Shown here piece after piece: positions 16,833 through 26,017 of a DNA stretch of 64,000 nucleotides. The stretch spans positions 4,257,001-4,321,000 of the forward strand of contig CP133159.1 in NCBI GenBank assembly GCA_030913385.1. The letters run 5' to 3'. The translations under genes were made by a program, and so were the position numbers. The stretch's first letter is position 1. Every line of letters starts with the position of its first letter. Origin of the DNA: Cytophagaceae bacterium ABcell3. GTDB taxonomy: Bacteria > Bacteroidota > Bacteroidia > Cytophagales > Cytophagaceae. Under the pieces are notes generated by a model. It searched no databases. It was not told the origin of the DNA and saw only the letters and a list, made by a program, of their open reading frames with translations.

Positions 16833-18680
16833 ATGGAACTTGCTTTTTCTGATTGGGCTGTCATAATAGTCTTTCTTTTTATTTCTTTTGGTATAGGTGT
16901 TTACTTTACAGGCAGGGCGAGCAAAGGCTTGGCGGCCTTCTTTCTAGGAGGCAGAAACCTACCTTGGTGGATTGCAGGCGTTTCTATGGTAGCAACTACT
17001 TTTGCTGCAGACACCCCTCTAGCTGTAACAGAACTGGTCGCCCAAGATGGCATAGCTGGCAACTGGGTATGGTGGTCATTTTTAGCTGGAGGCATGCTCA
17101 CGACCTTCTTTTTTGCAAAACTATGGAGGCGCTCGGGCATCCTTACCGATGTGGAGTTTATTGAACTAAGGTATTCAGGCAAAGAAGCTGCTTTTTTAAG
17201 AGGCCTTAAAGCCATTTATCTTGGGCTTTTCATGAACAGCCTTATTATAGGTTGGGTCAACCTTGCTTTAATGGCCATCCTTCAGGTGTTTTTTCATATT
17301 CCCGATGAAACGGCTTTATTGTATGTAGGGGGAGCTATGGTAGTCACGATGGTTTACTCAAGCCTTTCAGGTTTATTAGGTGTAGCGATCAATGACTTTT
17401 TTCAATTCTTTATAGCAATGGCTGGCACTATTATATTAGCAGTTTTGGTGGTAAGTTCGGAGCAAATAGGTGGTACAACTGGCTTAAAAGAACAGTTAGA
17501 AGAAATCGCCCCTGCTGCTTTGAACTTTTTTCCACGTATTGGTACCGAAACAAATGTTCAAGATACAGTAGAGGTATTCACCCTATCATTAGGAGCCTTT
17601 CTTGCCATGGCAGGTATGCAATGGTGGGCAAGCTGGTACCCTGGCGCAGAGCCCGGGGGCGGTGGCTATATAGCGCAAAGGATGCTTAGTACTAAAAATG
17701 AAAAACATGCCATTATATCTACTTTCTTTTTTCAGATTGCCCATTATTGCATAAGACCATGGCCGTGGATACTGGTGGGACTATCCGCCCTTATATTGTA
17801 TCCTGAATTAGACGAAGACAGCAAACGATTGGGATATGTAATGGCCATGCGCGACTTTTTACCTGCAGGCCTCAAAGGGCTTTTGTTAGCTGCCTTCCTT
17901 GCAGCATACATGAGCACGATTTCTACCCAATTGAACTGGGGTGCCAGCTATCTTGTCAAAGACTTTTACAGCCGCTTTATTTCGGCAGAAACAGATTTCT
18001 CTTCAGATGCTTCGGCTAACAAAAACTATTTGTTTATTAGCCGGTTGGCAACGGTTTTCATTATGCTGGTCGCTTTAATAATCACGGGCTTTATTGAAAC
18101 TATTTCTGGGGTATGGCTTTTTATTATTGAAGGAGGAGCTGGCTTAGGTCTTGTGCTCATTCTAAGGTGGTACTGGTGGCGTGTTAATGCCTGGAGCGAG
18201 CTTGCGGCAACGATCATCCCGCTATTTATTTTAGCTATTATAAGGCTATTAGCACATTTTGTAACTACAGGAGCTATTGAACCTGGTTCGGGAATGGCTA
18301 ACTTTGTGACAAATTACTCCACACACCCACAAAGCTTTTTCCTCATATTGGGAACAACTACTTTGGGATGGCTTTTGGTAACTTATTTGACAAAGCCTAC
18401 AGACATGGCTGTTTTAAAAACTTTCTATGAAAAAATCAGGCCTATGGGAGCCTGGAAACCTGTAGAAAAGATTTTGAACAAAAAGCAAGAGAAGCATGCG
18501 CTAAGTTATTTAGTAGTTTGCTGGCTATCAGCCATACTTTTCTGCTACTCCATATTATTTATTATAGGCCGAATGATATTTCAACAATGGGATGAGGTTT
18601 GGCCATTATTAATAGTTATTATAGTTTCTTTGACTGTATTAACGATCCTCTCACGGAAGATTAAAATCTTTGAAGATTAA
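16833..18680 (+). CDS. Na+/solute symporter (SSF family)
   Basis: A 615-residue sodium:solute symporter with about 13-14 membrane helices. The N-terminus shows the SSF pattern: helix, then FFLGGRNLPWWIAGVSMVAT around residues 37-56, followed by FAADTPLAVTELVAQDG. Substrate cannot be assigned from sequence; relatives move sugars, amino acids or organic ions with Na+. The run of WWASWYPGAEPGGGGY near residue 265 is typical of the large Bacteroidetes subgroup. It is followed after 2 bp by murB, so the two are cotranscribed. Sodium-driven uptake fits the Mrp sodium exporter encoded further along. Confidence 0.9.
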   Translation: MELAFSDWAVIIVFLFISFGIGVYFTGRASKGLAAFFLGGRNLPWWIAGVSMVATTFAADTPLAVTELVAQDGIAGNWVWWSFLAGGMLTTFFFAKLWRRSGILTDVEFIELRYSGKEAAFLRGLKAIYLGLFMNSLIIGWVNLALMAILQVFFHIPDETALLYVGGAMVVTMVYSSLSGLLGVAINDFFQFFIAMAGTIILAVLVVSSEQIGGTTGLKEQLEEIAPAALNFFPRIGTETNVQDTVEVFTLSLGAFLAMAGMQWWASWYPGAEPGGGGYIAQRMLSTKNEKHAIISTFFFQIAHYCIRPWPWILVGLSALILYPELDEDSKRLGYVMAMRDFLPAGLKGLLLAAFLAAYMSTISTQLNWGASYLVKDFYSRFISAETDFSSDASANKNYLFISRLATVFIMLVALIITGFIETISGVWLFIIEGGAGLGLVLILRWYWWRVNAWSELAATIIPLFILAIIRLLAHFVTTGAIEPGSGMANFVTNYSTHPQSFFLILGTTTLGWLLVTYLTKPTDMAVLKTFYEKIRPMGAWKPVEKILNKKQEKHALSYLVVCWLSAILFCYSILFIIGRMIFQQWDEVWPLLIVIIVSLTVLTILSRKIKIFED

Positions 18681-18682
18681 AA

Positions 18683-19699
18683 ATGAACATTGAAAAAAAA
18701 TATTCCTTACACGAGCTTAATACATTTGGAATTGAAGCATATGCTGATTTCTATACCACTTTCCATTCTGTCGAACAGCTTAAGGAAATTATAGGAAGTC
18801 CGATTTACAAAGACAACAATAAGCTAATATTGGGAGGCGGAAGCAACGTCCTTTTTACTCAAGATTTCAAAGGCCTGGTATTAAAAAACAACATTAAAGG
18901 TATCGCAATAAATAAGGAAGAAGGCGACAAGGTCATTCTTACGGCAGGAGCCGGTGAAATATGGCATAACCTTGTTTTATATTGCGTAGAGAAAGGGTAT
19001 GGAGGCATAGAAAACCTATCCCTAATACCTGGAACCGTAGGGGCCTCCCCTATGCAAAATATTGGTGCCTATGGAGTCGAAATAAAAGATATCTTTGAAA
19101 GCCTCAAAGCCGTTGACGCTTTGACAGGTGAAACCAAAGAGTTTACCCCTGAGGAGTGTTGTTTTGGATACCGCAACAGCATCTTTAAAAAAGAGTTCAA
19201 GGGAAGATACATCATTACACACGTCTCCCTCCGGTTAAGCAAAAATCCCCTGATCAATGTCTCGTATGGGGCTATTTCGGACACTTTAAAAGCAATGAAC
19301 ATCGCAAACCCTACCATCAAAGATGTCAGCAATGCAATAATCCATATAAGACAAAGTAAATTGCCAGACCCCAAGGAAATTGGAAACGCCGGAAGCTTCT
19401 TTAAAAACCCTGAAATACCATTGGTTCAATTTCAGCAGTTAAAAAAACAGTTTCATGACATCGTAAGCTACCCTGTAAGTCCGAGCTTGGTTAAAGTGCC
19501 TGCGGGATGGCTCATAGAAAAGTGTGGGTGGAAAGGGAAAACCTTTGGCAATATAGGAGTGCACAAAAAACAAGCACTGGTACTTGTCAACTATGGAGGC
19601 GGCAAAGGCATTGATATAGTGCAGCTTTCCAAAGACATTCAAGCATCGGTAAAAGAAAAGTTCAATATTAACCTAGAGCCGGAAGTAAATATTATTTAA
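18683..19699 (+). CDS. murB: UDP-N-acetylenolpyruvoylglucosamine reductase
   Basis: The FAD enzyme that reduces UDP-GlcNAc-enolpyruvate to UDP-N-acetylmuramate in peptidoglycan synthesis. At 338 residues it is type I-like. FAD-binding text LGGGSNVLF is near residues 50-58 and IPGTVGASPMQNIGAYG near 116-132. The catalytic region GNAGSFFKNP supplies the proton-donating serine, and PAGWLIEKCGWKG closes the active site. It starts 2 bp after the symporter stop. A MurB gene behind a transporter is an unusual pairing with no obvious functional link. Confidence 0.96.
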   Translation: MNIEKKYSLHELNTFGIEAYADFYTTFHSVEQLKEIIGSPIYKDNNKLILGGGSNVLFTQDFKGLVLKNNIKGIAINKEEGDKVILTAGAGEIWHNLVLYCVEKGYGGIENLSLIPGTVGASPMQNIGAYGVEIKDIFESLKAVDALTGETKEFTPEECCFGYRNSIFKKEFKGRYIITHVSLRLSKNPLINVSYGAISDTLKAMNIANPTIKDVSNAIIHIRQSKLPDPKEIGNAGSFFKNPEIPLVQFQQLKKQFHDIVSYPVSPSLVKVPAGWLIEKCGWKGKTFGNIGVHKKQALVLVNYGGGKGIDIVQLSKDIQASVKEKFNINLEPEVNII

Positions 19700-19752
19700 G
19701 ACCTGCTTACACCCTTATGCAAGGACATGCAGTGCCCTATGGACTGGTAGCT

Positions 19753-21144
19753 TTACAAAAGAAAGGTAGTGGCCATGGTAAAATAAATTAAAAGCCCTGT
19801 AATGTCCACCACAGTAGTAATAGCCGGACTTGCAGCTACGGCAGGGTCGCCACCAAACCGCTTCACAATCATTGGTAAACTGGCGCCAATAACAGTCGCT
19901 GTAATTACCTGCAAACTTAAAGCCAAAGAAATGATAAGGGCTATATTGTACAGGTTATAGCCATCAGGTATGTCAGTTTCCCAAGACAGGAAAAGGACTT
20001 TTAAATAAGCCAAAGCCCCTAAACACAAGGCCAAAAGTATAGCAATCTTGGCCTCCTTAAAAAGGATCATAAACCAATTTTTTACACTTATTTGATTTAG
20101 GGCCAATGCACGAACCACTACAGTTGCAGCTTGGCTACCAGAGTTTCCGCCCGTATCCGCCAGCATAGGCAGGTACAAGGCCAATATCATAAGCTGCTCC
20201 AAAGCCCCTTCATAAGAATGCAGTATCACGCCAGAAATAATGCCTACAAAAGCCAGCCCGGTTACCCACACTACCCTTCTTTTGAAATGCTCAAAAGCAT
20301 TCGTATCTAAATACCCAACTTCATCTCTGGTATGAATAATACCCATAAATTTTTCCAAGTCTTCTGTATGCTCGGCACGAATAACATCAATTGCGTCATC
20401 GTGGCTAACAATTCCCACCAATTGCTCAGCAGGGTTCAGCACAGGTATAGCCACAAGGTCATATTTCTCGATCTTACCTGCCACAGATTCCCGGTCTTCA
20501 TCAACCCTGGCAAAAATAAAGTTGTCATGCAAAACCTCCTTTACCGTATCTTCAGGGTCTGCAAGAATCAAATCCTTAAGGGTTACAAAGCCCAGCATAC
20601 GACGATGGTGGTCTACTACATAAACATAGTAGAGCATTTTTTTTGAAGGGGCATCTTTTCTGATCTTAGAAATAGCTTCCTTAACAGACATGCTAATCAG
20701 AACAGTGGCAAAGTCTGTATTCATAATCCCCCCTGCCGTTTCGGGTGGATATGCACTTAAGGAGATCACGTCTTCCCTGATCTTTTTCTCAAGATAGGGA
20801 AGTAAAATTATCTGTTCATCTTTATCCAGGTACTGGTAAAAGTCAGCCCGGGTATCTGAAGACATTTGAGAAAAAATCTCGGCAAACTCTTTTTTGTCAA
20901 TATGGACAAACAGCTCATAAAGTTGGTCCTCATCAAACTCGGTAAAAAGCCAGCCTTTTTTTTCCTCATCCAGCATATTAATAACCTTGACAGTATCATC
21001 AAGATCTAATTCGCGGACAAAGTCAGCAATTTCTACCACAGGAGTATCTTGCAAGTGATCTCTGAGTTTATCCTCATCGCCTGCCTGAAAAATATCTCGT
21101 ATAAGATTAAGTTTCTTTTCTTCTTCTCTATCCGATAATTGCAT
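19753..21144 (-). CDS. mgtE: Magnesium transporter MgtE
   Basis: A 463-residue MgtE channel: an acidic helical N-domain (1-130), two CBS domains (about 135-260) that sense Mg2+, and five membrane helices (about 285-460). The selectivity-filter region LADTGGNSGSQAATV near residue 332 matches the family GGNxGSQ motif and its preceding Asp. It follows the dCMP deaminase gene by 19 bp and is probably cotranscribed with it. It ends 53 bp from the convergent murB stop. No Mg2+ riboswitch is apparent upstream. Confidence 0.94.
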   Translation of the reverse strand: MQLSDREEEKKLNLIRDIFQAGDEDKLRDHLQDTPVVEIADFVRELDLDDTVKVINMLDEEKKGWLFTEFDEDQLYELFVHIDKKEFAEIFSQMSSDTRADFYQYLDKDEQIILLPYLEKKIREDVISLSAYPPETAGGIMNTDFATVLISMSVKEAISKIRKDAPSKKMLYYVYVVDHHRRMLGFVTLKDLILADPEDTVKEVLHDNFIFARVDEDRESVAGKIEKYDLVAIPVLNPAEQLVGIVSHDDAIDVIRAEHTEDLEKFMGIIHTRDEVGYLDTNAFEHFKRRVVWVTGLAFVGIISGVILHSYEGALEQLMILALYLPMLADTGGNSGSQAATVVVRALALNQISVKNWFMILFKEAKIAILLALCLGALAYLKVLFLSWETDIPDGYNLYNIALIISLALSLQVITATVIGASLPMIVKRFGGDPAVAASPAITTVVDITGLLIYFTMATTFLL

Positions 21145-21163
21145 CCAACTGACTGATTATAAA

Positions 21164-21652
21164 TTACAGTGGTTCTCCAGGCAAGGTTTTAAGAAGCTCG
21201 CCTTTGTACTGCTCTACCTTAACACCAAATTTTCTTAAAAATTCCACTCCTTCATCCACCCCTATACCTTTATAATGCGCATAAGACTCTAGAAAAATAA
21301 CATGCTCAACACCTGCACTATAAATTAACCTGGCACAGGAAAGGCACGGAGACAAGGTGATATAAAGTGTACAATTCTCAATTGAGAACCCATTTTTCAT
21401 TGCATACACTATAGCGTTTTCTTCAGCGTGCAATGCCAGGGAGCAACTTCCCTTCATATCTTTAGCGCAACCTTTTTCTGGCCATTCTTCATCACAATTG
21501 TGCGTGCCAGCAGGAGGTCCGTTGTAGCCTATAGAAATAATCCTGGTATCTTTGGTCAAGACCGCTCCTACATGCTTTTTGATGCAGTGTGATCTACGGG
21601 CCAAGTTCACAGCCAATTCCATAAAAATATCTTCAAAGGCCGGCTTTTTCAT
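21164..21652 (-). CDS. Deoxycytidylate (dCMP) deaminase family protein
   Basis: A 162-residue zinc-dependent deaminase that converts dCMP to dUMP, supplying thymidylate synthesis. The zinc site is complete: HAEENAIVYA gives the His ligand and catalytic Glu, and PCLSCA the two Cys ligands. The extra GTHNCDEEWPEKGCAKD stretch is the second zinc-binding segment seen in ComEB-type dCMP deaminases. The -7-like box at 21675-21682 precedes it and it leads into mgtE. Confidence 0.92.
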   Translation of the reverse strand: MKKPAFEDIFMELAVNLARRSHCIKKHVGAVLTKDTRIISIGYNGPPAGTHNCDEEWPEKGCAKDMKGSCSLALHAEENAIVYAMKNGFSIENCTLYITLSPCLSCARLIYSAGVEHVIFLESYAHYKGIGVDEGVEFLRKFGVKVEQYKGELLKTLPGEPL

Positions 21653-21674
21653 TTGTTTTGTAATTATTCCACTT

Positions 21675-21682
21675 CAAAGGTA
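21675..21682 (-). promoter_or_regulatory. Candidate -7 box for the dCMP deaminase-mgtE pair
   Basis: TACCTTTG on the minus strand matches TANNTTTG and ends 22 bp before the ATG at 21652. No TTTG is found at the expected 19-21 bp spacing, so only half the promoter is supported. Confidence 0.4.
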
Positions 21683-21876
21683 GAAAATATTTTTCACCCT
21701 ATATAAGTTCTTTTTTAGAATAAATGTATGAATATGTTAAAAGGTGTTAACTTTTCCAGCTATAAAATAGGAAGTTTGCATGATTCCGATCAACAACGAA
21801 TTAATAAAATCATCTGAATGTTGTACATACCATAAAAGTATCTTACAGAAAGGTAAGTTTTTTTCTTATTAAGGGT

Positions 21877-21884
21877 TAATTTTG
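21877..21884 (+). promoter_or_regulatory. Candidate -7 box directly in front of the ABC-F start
   Basis: TAATTTTG matches the TANNTTTG element and ends only 4 bp before the ATG at 21889. If used, transcription would begin at or next to the start codon, giving a leaderless mRNA. No clear -33 TTTG is seen 19 bp upstream. Confidence 0.4.
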
Positions 21885-21888
21885 CACT

Positions 21889-23808
21889 ATGCTTTCAATA
21901 TCCGACTTATCATTTTACTTTGGCAGCAGACCATTATACGAAAATGTTTCTCTTCATATTAAACCTAAAGACAAAATAGGTTTAATAGGGGCAAATGGTA
22001 CTGGCAAGTCAACACTTCTAAAACTAATTACCGGTGACTATACTCCAGACAGTGGCGAGATCACCAAAAGCAACGATTGCTCCATTGGCTTTCTAAACCA
22101 AGATCTACTCTCCTACCAGACGGACGATAGCATTTTGCTAGTGGCCATGCAAGCTTTTGAGCGCGAACTAGAGTTGCAATCAAAGATTGACAAGGTTCTT
22201 CTTGAAATGGAAAAGGACTACAAAGATGAGTTAGTAGAAAAACTAGCTAAATATCAAGAAGAGTTTGAGGCCCTAGATGGCTATACCATTCAGTCTAAAG
22301 CCGAGGAAATCCTAGAAGGGCTCGGATTCAGCACAAACGACTTAAAAAAGCCTCTCAGAACATTTTCCGGTGGTTGGAGAATGCGGGTTATGCTGGCCAA
22401 GCTACTTCTTATGAAACCAAGCATACTCATGCTGGATGAGCCTACCAACCACTTAGACTTACCATCTATTCAATGGGTAGAACAATATCTGGAGAAATAT
22501 GAAGGAGCTGTTATAGTAGTCTCGCACGACAGACAGTTTTTGGACAATACTGTCAAAACAATTGTAGAGGTAACACAGCAAAGCTTAAATGTTTATGCAG
22601 GAAATTACTCCTTCTATCTGGAAGAAAAAGCCCTACGCTCTGAAATCCAGAAAAACGCTTATGAAAACCAACAGTCAAAAATAAAACAGACCGAACGGTT
22701 TATAGAACGGTTTAAAGCTAAAGCATCCAAGGCACGCCAGGTACAGTCAAGGGTAAAAGCTTTAGAAAAAATGGACATGATCGAAGATGTCATTGACGAA
22801 AACGCAAAAGTCCATTTTCGTTTTAACTTCAACACGCAGCCAGGAAAAATCCTTTATGAGTTCAAAGACCTTGGGAAAAAATATGGCGAAAATGTCATTC
22901 TCAAAGACACCAATATAAGCATTGAAAGAGGTGACAAAATAGCGCTTGTTGGGGCAAACGGAAAAGGTAAATCTACCATGCTACGAATTATAGCTGGCGA
23001 TGAAGACATCCAAGGAAAACGTTCTGAGGGGTATAATGTCATTACAAGCTTTTTTGCACAGCACCAACTAGAGGCTTTAGACCTTGAGTCAACCATTTTG
23101 GATGAGCTTAAAACCATGGGAACTGCCAAAAGCGAAACAGAGCTACGTAGCATACTGGGGTGTTTCCTTTTTTCCGGTGATGATGTTTTCAAAAAAATCA
23201 AAATATTATCAGGTGGTGAAAAATCGCGGGTAGCCTTGGCAAAAACTTTAGTATCAGAAGCTAACTTCCTGCTTTTGGATGAGCCTACCAACCACTTGGA
23301 CATCCAATCAGTAAACATTCTTATTCAAGCACTTGAACAATACGAAGGCTCTTATGTCGTTATTTCTCACGATAGGCACTTCATCTCTCAAGTGGCCAAT
23401 AAAATATGGTTTATAGAAGACCAAGTTTTAAAGGAATATCCCGGCTCTTTCAATGAATTTTCTACTTGGATGCAGAAAAGAGAGGCAGAGAGAAAAGCAC
23501 TTCCGGAAAGTGAACCACAAGTGGTCCAGGAGAAAAGTAAGCCTAAACCTAGTACAGCATCATCTAACGGAAAAGACAAAGAGCTTAAATCTGTACAAAA
23601 CGACTTGTCTAAATGTGAAGCATTAATAGCTGAACTTGAACAGAAAAAGGCAGACATAGAAGAGAAATTAGCAGACCCCAAAGTATTCGGCAACCCAGAT
23701 ATTTTGGCAGAGCACACACAGAAATACGAACAACTGAAAAAAGAACTTGACAATGAAAATCATAAGTGGGAGCAACTGGCAGAACAAATTGATAGCTTGG
23801 AGGCATAA
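21889..23808 (+). CDS. ABC-F family ATPase (ribosome-associated)
   Basis: A 639-residue soluble protein with two ABC domains and no membrane helices. Domain 1 has GANGTGKST (residues 34-42), signature FSGGWRMRV and Walker B MLDEPTNHLD; domain 2 has GANGKGKST, LSGGEKSRV and LLLDEPTNHLD. A charged linker between them (about 240-320) and a C-terminal coiled coil (about 560-639) follow the Uup/EttA-like layout. ABC-F proteins act on the ribosome exit site to relieve stalled peptides or drugs. Which subtype cannot be fixed here. The 3' end overlaps the plug-protein gene. Confidence 0.93.
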   Translation: MLSISDLSFYFGSRPLYENVSLHIKPKDKIGLIGANGTGKSTLLKLITGDYTPDSGEITKSNDCSIGFLNQDLLSYQTDDSILLVAMQAFERELELQSKIDKVLLEMEKDYKDELVEKLAKYQEEFEALDGYTIQSKAEEILEGLGFSTNDLKKPLRTFSGGWRMRVMLAKLLLMKPSILMLDEPTNHLDLPSIQWVEQYLEKYEGAVIVVSHDRQFLDNTVKTIVEVTQQSLNVYAGNYSFYLEEKALRSEIQKNAYENQQSKIKQTERFIERFKAKASKARQVQSRVKALEKMDMIEDVIDENAKVHFRFNFNTQPGKILYEFKDLGKKYGENVILKDTNISIERGDKIALVGANGKGKSTMLRIIAGDEDIQGKRSEGYNVITSFFAQHQLEALDLESTILDELKTMGTAKSETELRSILGCFLFSGDDVFKKIKILSGGEKSRVALAKTLVSEANFLLLDEPTNHLDIQSVNILIQALEQYEGSYVVISHDRHFISQVANKIWFIEDQVLKEYPGSFNEFSTWMQKREAERKALPESEPQVVQEKSKPKPSTASSNGKDKELKSVQNDLSKCEALIAELEQKKADIEEKLADPKVFGNPDILAEHTQKYEQLKKELDNENHKWEQLAEQIDSLEA

Positions 23809-25108
23809 TATCAAACTATGTTTAGGGCTAATAATGCTAATGCAAGCATGTGTACCAGGTGGCCACAGTCAGTCGGGCAACAGCTCAAGCAGTTCTAAGC
23901 CTGCTTTAGTAACAGAAGACCATATATATAACAAAAACGTGCGGACTGTCATGCTTTTCCCCCATACAGGGCAAATTCATGACATGATCCAACCGCCGGT
24001 TATTTCATTAAAAAAAAGTACCCCTTTAATATTACACTTTGATGAACTAACAGACGATGCACAAAACTATGCGGTAAAGATTATTAACTGCGACGCTAAT
24101 TGGGAGGTATCGGACCTTCCAGAAATGCAGTACCTCAGCGATTATAACGAATACCTAATTACTGAAAGGAAGTTCTCTTTTAACACCCGAATTCCTTTTG
24201 TCCATTACTCTTTTAAAGTACCTAAGGTAAAAGTTAGTGGCAATTACCTCTTGGTAGTATATGACGAAGACAACCCCGATGATTTAGTTTTAACTCGTAG
24301 GTTTATCGTTTTTGAAGATCAACTTTCTATAGCACCTAAAGTCCAGTTTTCAAATGTGACCAAAAAACGGGACTCTCACCAACAGGTTGACTTCAAGATC
24401 AATTATAGTGGACTAGAACTGATAAACCCAACGGATGAAATAAAAGTAGTAATCAGGCAAAACCACCGTTGGGACAACATGATTACTGGGTTAAAGCCAT
24501 TATATGTGCGCGAGTTTGAGAAAAGTCTAGACTATTCATTCTTTAGTGGAGAGAACAATTTCCCTGGGGGCAATGAATTCAGGATGTTTGACATAAGAAG
24601 CACCCAATATGCCCAACAGCACATAGACAAAATTGATTTAAAGACGACACCCATAGAAGTTTCACTTCTTAGAGACCAAAGCAGGGCAAAAAGGGCTTAT
24701 GGCCAATATGAAGACGCTGACGGCAAGTTTTACACCCAGCACCATGAAACGCAGGGAACGAAGATTGAACCTGATTATGTATATGTAAATTTTGCCTTAA
24801 ACTACCCTTATCCACGTGAAGGAAATGTGTATGTAGTAGGCGGTATGAATGACTGGCAGCCTAAAGAGGAGTTCAAATTGGTTTACGACGAAGACAAAAA
24901 GCAGTATAGAGGAAAAGCATTGCTTAAGCAAGGTTTTTACAATTACATGTACACCTTAATCGAAGAGGGCCAGCGCGATGATACCTTTTTTGAAGGTTCT
25001 CATAGCCTGACCCAAAATCATTATGAGGTATTAGTATACTATCGCCCTATGGGATTCAGAAGTGATCAGCTCATAGGGTATAAAAACATCAACTTTAACG
25101 AACTTTAA
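23789..25108 (+). CDS. Type IX secretion system plug protein (DUF5103), lipoprotein
   Basis: A DUF5103 family protein of about 440 residues. The family includes the Plug that closes the periplasmic side of the SprA translocon in T9SS. Starts are uncertain: ATGs at 23747 and 23753 would overlap the ABC-F gene by 56-62 bp, while the TTG at 23789 gives a compact lipoprotein signal (short Arg/Lys region, hydrophobic core, lipobox LMQAC). I use the TTG. The N-terminal domain (HIYNKNVRTVMLFPHTG) and the late PREGNVYVVGGMNDWQP segment, resembling a carbohydrate-binding-like beta domain, are family features. No other T9SS core gene is near, but the T9SS substrate at 31934 shares the window. Confidence 0.82.
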   Translation: MIAWRHNIKLCLGLIMLMQACVPGGHSQSGNSSSSSKPALVTEDHIYNKNVRTVMLFPHTGQIHDMIQPPVISLKKSTPLILHFDELTDDAQNYAVKIINCDANWEVSDLPEMQYLSDYNEYLITERKFSFNTRIPFVHYSFKVPKVKVSGNYLLVVYDEDNPDDLVLTRRFIVFEDQLSIAPKVQFSNVTKKRDSHQQVDFKINYSGLELINPTDEIKVVIRQNHRWDNMITGLKPLYVREFEKSLDYSFFSGENNFPGGNEFRMFDIRSTQYAQQHIDKIDLKTTPIEVSLLRDQSRAKRAYGQYEDADGKFYTQHHETQGTKIEPDYVYVNFALNYPYPREGNVYVVGGMNDWQPKEEFKLVYDEDKKQYRGKALLKQGFYNYMYTLIEEGQRDDTFFEGSHSLTQNHYEVLVYYRPMGFRSDQLIGYKNINFNEL

Positions 25109-25136
25109 TAATTATCTAAACTAATCCCGGTCCTAA

Positions 25137-25928
25137 TCAAAATTCATAAGGAATTGTTCTTTGGTTAGGATCGGCATTGGCAAGATCCACCATTCCGAAA
25201 CCTTTGTAAGTAAAGATCCCCAAACCACAATCCCAAACAAATTGCTGTACTTTAGGATCAGCATATAAAGTAAAAGGGAACGTGTATCCCCGGACTTCAT
25301 ACTTCTCCCTATTATGGAATACAGGAAAAATCCTGGCAAACTTTTTCTCCTCCTCTTTAATTTTAGACAAGTAGTTTTTATCAGGCAATACCTGGAACTT
25401 ATAAAAAGAAGCGATTTCTTCCGTAGTAAACATTCCTGATTTCTCCATCCTGAACATGGTGCTTTCGTAAAGCATATCTGAAAAAACATCCATTAATGGG
25501 CTAATAAACTTTTTAGCGTCAGCCCCTTCAGGAAGGGGATTGATAATCACCAATGGAGAAATACAAATATACTTCACCTCTCCCGAACTTAAATCAGGAG
25601 CTGCCTCCGTTTCTACATTGAGCGGAACCAAGAGAAGCTTGCCGATTTCCACCTGAGGTTGTTTGAACAAAACATCAACAAAACTTCGTATAAACTCCTC
25701 CTCAGGGCTTGACAACACGAGTGTTACCTTATTGGAATAAAAATGCAATCCCTCTTTACCAACCTTTGTTTGTCCTTTTAGGCCGGAAAAATTAAACATA
25801 TTGAAGTTTTGGTATTTCCCGCCAGTTCTGTCAACAAGAGATTGGATCAGGTTCGCAAGCAGAAACTGATGATGAAAAGGAACTGTAGCTCCTTTATTTG
25901 TCAGACCGAATATGATTCTTACCCTCAA
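25137..25928 (-). CDS. cas6: Cas6 family CRISPR endoribonuclease, orphan
   Basis: A 263-residue protein with Cas6 architecture: an N-terminal RAMP strand (MRVRIIFGL), the first helix PFHHQFLLANLIQ with candidate catalytic His H19/H20, an FSGL strand near residue 48, and the C-terminal glycine loop CGLGIFTYKGFGMVDL (234-249). Cas6 cuts CRISPR precursor RNA at repeats. No other cas gene and no repeat-spacer array occurs in this window, so it is either an orphan serving a distant array or repurposed for another RNA. It converges on the plug gene with 28 bp between stops; ychF lies upstream in the same direction. No promoter motif was recognised. Confidence 0.78.
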   Translation of the reverse strand: MRVRIIFGLTNKGATVPFHHQFLLANLIQSLVDRTGGKYQNFNMFNFSGLKGQTKVGKEGLHFYSNKVTLVLSSPEEEFIRSFVDVLFKQPQVEIGKLLLVPLNVETEAAPDLSSGEVKYICISPLVIINPLPEGADAKKFISPLMDVFSDMLYESTMFRMEKSGMFTTEEIASFYKFQVLPDKNYLSKIKEEEKKFARIFPVFHNREKYEVRGYTFPFTLYADPKVQQFVWDCGLGIFTYKGFGMVDLANADPNQRTIPYEF

Positions 25929-26017
25929 TTCTTAAAAATTTTAGAAAAAGTTAATAAATTCTTTTTACTCTTTAAAAATCAACTTAATGAGTTAACTGCC
26001 TAAAAGCAGAAAATGTT

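Noticed and set aside
22854-23753. Long open frames on the minus strand of the ABC-F gene
   Set aside because: Ser-rich low-complexity translations with no start context; opposite a strongly conserved gene.
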